NCBI RefSeq assembly: GCF_003351225.1
Contig: NZ_QQSY01000004.1
Location: 1 to 64,000, forward strand
Length of the DNA: 64,000 nt
From: Dyella solisilvae
GTDB lineage: Bacteria; Pseudomonadota; Gammaproteobacteria; Xanthomonadales; Rhodanobacteraceae
Reading direction: 5' to 3'
The translations under genes were made by a program, and so were the position numbers. The notes under the pieces are model-generated. The model was not told where the DNA came from. It was given only the letters and a program-made list of their open reading frames with translations, and made no database searches. Position 1 is the stretch's first letter; the number at the start of each line of letters is the position of its first letter. Below, one piece after another: positions 63,451-64,000 of this stretch.

Positions 63451-64000
63451 ATGACCAAGCCGCATGTTTCCCCCTTGTCGTTGCTCGCGGCGGCGCTCGC
63501 CGTCGCTCTGGCGCTGCCGATGGCGTCGCAGGCGCAGGAGGTCGCGCATTCCTCCACCGTCCACACCACGGCGGGCGAGCTGGCGCGCCAGGAGAAGACG
63601 CTTACCGCCACCGTCGTGTCGATCGACCACGACAAGCGCCTGATTACCTTGCGCGGGCCCAGCGGCCATGAAGAAACCATCGAGGCCGGGCCGGAAGTGA
63701 AGAACTTCGACCAGATCAAGCCGGGTGACCAGGTCAGCGCGCATTTCCAGGCCGCGCTGGCGCTGCAGATCCTGCCCGCCGACGGCCACCACCAGTTGGG
63801 CACTGAAGTCGAGGGCGGCACCACTACCGCGCCCAAGGGTTCGACGCCTGGCATGACCACCGGTCATTCGATCACGGTGACCACCAAGCTCACGGCGCTG
63901 GACCTGAAGAACCACACCGTGACCTTGACTGGTGAAGACGGTCACGAGCGCGTGATCGAGGTGAAGGATCCCGAGCGCCAGGCGCAGTTGAACAGGCTCA
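63451..64000 (+). CDS. exported protein with two OB-like repeats, cut by the window end
   Basis: The frame is open to the last base, so the gene is partial (183 codons seen). MTKPHVSPLS starts a signal peptide that ends at ASQAQ (about residue 29). Two similar units follow: KTLTATVVSIDHDKRLITLRGPSGHEETIEAG and TKLTALDLKNHTVTLTGEDGHERVIEVKDPE, each a short strand-rich module seen in uncharacterised periplasmic proteins. GAGGAG lies seven bases upstream of the ATG. Confidence 0.85.
   Translation, partial: MTKPHVSPLSLLAAALAVALALPMASQAQEVAHSSTVHTTAGELARQEKTLTATVVSIDHDKRLITLRGPSGHEETIEAGPEVKNFDQIKPGDQVSAHFQAALALQILPADGHHQLGTEVEGGTTTAPKGSTPGMTTGHSITVTTKLTALDLKNHTVTLTGEDGHERVIEVKDPERQAQLNRL

Noticed and set aside
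1-64000. tRNA, rRNA or riboswitch genes
   Set aside because: I looked for conserved tRNA arms, rRNA stretches and common riboswitch cores in the intergenic gaps and recognised none; a covariance search would be decisive.

Overview
The window reads as chromosomal DNA of a high-GC gammaproteobacterium, most likely of the Xanthomonadales/Rhodanobacteraceae type (Dyella, Rhodanobacter or Luteibacter-like). That placement is an inference from the style of ssb, the LPS genes, the TorF-like porin, the VIT-family transporter and the short KdpD-like kinase; no rRNA or tRNA gene is visible to confirm it.

Layout. 0.2-7.3 kb (mostly minus strand): two tandem exported DUF1254-type proteins, a small Cys-rich membrane protein, a truncated AAA ATPase, a chromate transporter gene broken by a one-base frameshift, and a Tat-type multicopper oxidase overlapping it. 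7.5-12.4 kb (plus): a small helical protein, a haem-bearing outer-membrane beta-barrel protein with a dihaem cytochrome c, a cytochrome b561, a VIT-family metal transporter and a DUF302 protein. 12.4-12.7 kb: a decayed IS3 orfA. 12.9-20.8 kb (minus): a tight seven-gene operon for LPS/lipid A modification (lptG, two ArnT-like glycosyltransferases flanking an asparagine synthase, two LAB_N membrane proteins, a GT9 heptosyltransferase). 21.0-26.0 kb: a PBP-like protein and porin, divergent from a histidine kinase and a sigma-54 response regulator. 26-28.3 kb: a paralogue of the 7.5-kb helical protein, a PAP2 phosphatase and a small lipoprotein.

28.3-35.3 kb is an accessory region. It begins with gene fragments and transposase debris, then a striking array of GTATGC motifs on an 11-bp register, then four overlapping genes: three large tyrosine-recombinase-like proteins and a small accessory protein, ending just upstream of ssb. 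This is a recombinase-trio mobile module.

35.4-40.1 kb: ssb with a strong terminator, an AroQ-like protein lacking clear catalytic residues, a small membrane protein, a short KdpD-like kinase with KdpE, and a TorF-like porin. 40.2-45.6 kb (minus): the most unusual cluster, comprising a SLOG-type nucleotide-sensor protein with four membrane helices, a TIR-TM-TPR protein, two small beta-rich proteins that end in the identical peptide GNPSIKNN, and a possible fifth ORF. It looks like an undescribed conflict or signalling system. 46.0-51.5 kb: exported HAD phosphatase, sulfatase, and a membrane-fused spermidine-synthase-like protein. 51.7-58.2 kb: a MoxR/DUF58/DUF4381/BatA/BatB-C/BatD operon. 58.3-64.0 kb: an octahaem cytochrome with TPRs, DoxX, an MscS-family channel and a periplasmic protein cut off by the window end.

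Fragments of an imperfect palindromic intergenic repeat (about 25 bp) occur at least six times, only in the gene-poor stretches near 1.9-4.5 and 28.8-29.6 kb.
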